Origin: Pseudodesulfovibrio cashew
GTDB lineage: Bacteria > Desulfobacterota > Desulfovibrionia > Desulfovibrionales > Desulfovibrionaceae
NCBI RefSeq assembly: GCF_009762795.1
Contig: NZ_CP046400.1
Coordinates: 3,493,501-3,557,500 of the forward strand
Length of the DNA stretch: 64,000 bases
Direction: 5' to 3'
A program made the position numbers and the translations under genes. The notes beneath the pieces are model-generated. The model ran no database searches. It was given only the letters and a program-made list of their open reading frames with translations, and was not told where the DNA came from. This document shows, in pieces, positions 63,433-64,000 of the stretch. Every line of letters starts with the position of its first letter. The stretch's first letter is position 1.

Positions 63433-64000
63433 CTATCGCTTGATGTTGATGGCCGTCTGGAGCATGCCGTCCGAGGTGGTAATCGCCTTGGAGTTGATCT
63501 CGTAAGCGCGCTGGCCCACGATCAGGCCGACCATCTCGTCGACCATCTCCACGTTGGATCCCTCTAGGAAGCCCTGCGCCAGGGTGCCGAAGTTCTCATC
63601 GCCGGGGGTACCGGCCACTGCGTCACCGGAGGCCTCGCTTTCCCGGTAGAAATTGCGTCCGATGGCGGTCAGCCCGGACGGGTTCTGGAAGCGGTAAATA
63701 TCGATGTCGGCCTCGGCGAGGGTGGTGCCGTCCTTGTCCAGGGCGGCGATGTTACCGGTCTCGGTAACGACCACGGAGGACGTCTCCGCCGGAACGGTGA
63801 ATTCCGGCTGCAGCACGTGCCCGCCCGAGGTGACTACCCGCCCCTGGTCGTCCAGCTTGAAGGAACCGGCGCGGGTGTAGACCATCTCGCCGTTCATATC
63901 GACCTGGAAGAAGCCTTCGCCCTCAATGGCTATGTCCAGCGGGTTGCCGGTGTTCTTGAAGTCGCCCTGGGTGAAGAACTTGTGCACCGTCACGGGACGG
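63433..64000 (-). CDS. flgG: Flagellar distal rod protein FlgG (C-terminal part)
   Basis: The frame runs off the window end. The visible part has DFKNTGNPLDIAIEGEGFFQV, VYTRAGSFKLDDQGRVV and the closing NVEMVDEMVGLIVGQRAYEINSKAI of FlgG, with rod-type rather than hook-type (FlgE) spacing. The N-terminus lies beyond 64,000. It probably heads the flgG-A-H-I-J run. Confidence 0.93.
   Translation of the reverse strand, partial: RPVTVHKFFTQGDFKNTGNPLDIAIEGEGFFQVDMNGEMVYTRAGSFKLDDQGRVVTSGGHVLQPEFTVPAETSSVVVTETGNIAALDKDGTTLAEADIDIYRFQNPSGLTAIGRNFYRESEASGDAVAGTPGDENFGTLAQGFLEGSNVEMVDEMVGLIVGQRAYEINSKAITTSDGMLQTAINIKR

Noticed and set aside
1-64000. CRISPR array.
   Set aside because: No set of regularly spaced identical repeats with unique spacers was seen; the only periodic repeats are the short 20-base-period iterons.

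Overview
The window reads as chromosome of a Desulfovibrionaceae-type sulfate reducer (Desulfovibrio / Pseudodesulfovibrio-like). The reasons are a GC-rich core, a DVU0524-type FlgM-associated gene beside flgM, GAK-family genes, a polar-flagellum cluster with csrA-fliW, and a Tat-exported multi-[4Fe-4S] ferredoxin paired with a cytochrome-b-like membrane protein. The assignment comes from gene content only.

Positions 1 to about 11,636 are an AT-richer mobile island that enters the window already in progress. It abuts the 3' end of a tRNA-Ser(UGA) gene. Reading away from the tRNA it carries a P4-type integrase, an unknown gene, an AlpA-like regulator, a winged-helix replication-type protein followed by iteron-like repeats, a catalytic-only tyrosine recombinase, an excisionase-like protein, a Nu1-like terminase small subunit, a serine resolvase, an unknown gene, a HigBA toxin-antitoxin pair and, on the opposite strand, a cargo cassette (NdpA/YejK-like protein, RelA/SpoT-like alarmone synthetase, PD-(D/E)XK-like protein) plus a DUF4160 gene. 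No capsid or large-terminase gene is present, so the layout resembles a phage satellite. A segment carrying the 3' end of the PD-(D/E)XK gene and a small gene is duplicated around higBA, and each copy has lost a different gene.

From about 11.7 to 34 kb the core carries fur, a PilZ protein, a PhnD-like binding protein with a histidine kinase, a CsaA-like protein, an AraC regulator, the ferredoxin/cytochrome pair, citrate synthase, NAD kinase, pstSCA without pstB, a WcbI-like protein, a ZnuA-like binding protein, an arsR-permease-thioredoxin operon with two matching operators, three GAK-system genes, a CPBP protein and an iron-type alcohol dehydrogenase.

From 34.1 to 42.8 kb lies a tight glycogen operon: debranching enzyme, glycosyltransferase, GH57 enzyme, and a 1411-residue protein joining a glycogen-synthase-like half to an alpha-glucan phosphorylase half. 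A tRNA-Ser(GCU), der, a chemoreceptor, mtnA, gatB and a DUF4254/mltA/ARMT1-like group follow.

From 53.7 kb to the end is flagellar: a FlgM-associated gene and flgM behind a near-consensus sigma-28 promoter, then on the minus strand flgG (cut by the window end), flgA, flgH, flgI, flgJ (rod-binding part), flgN, flgK, flgL, csrA and fliW. CsrA, FliW and FlgM are the usual post-transcriptional and sigma-28 checkpoints of flagellar assembly, so structural genes and their regulators lie side by side.
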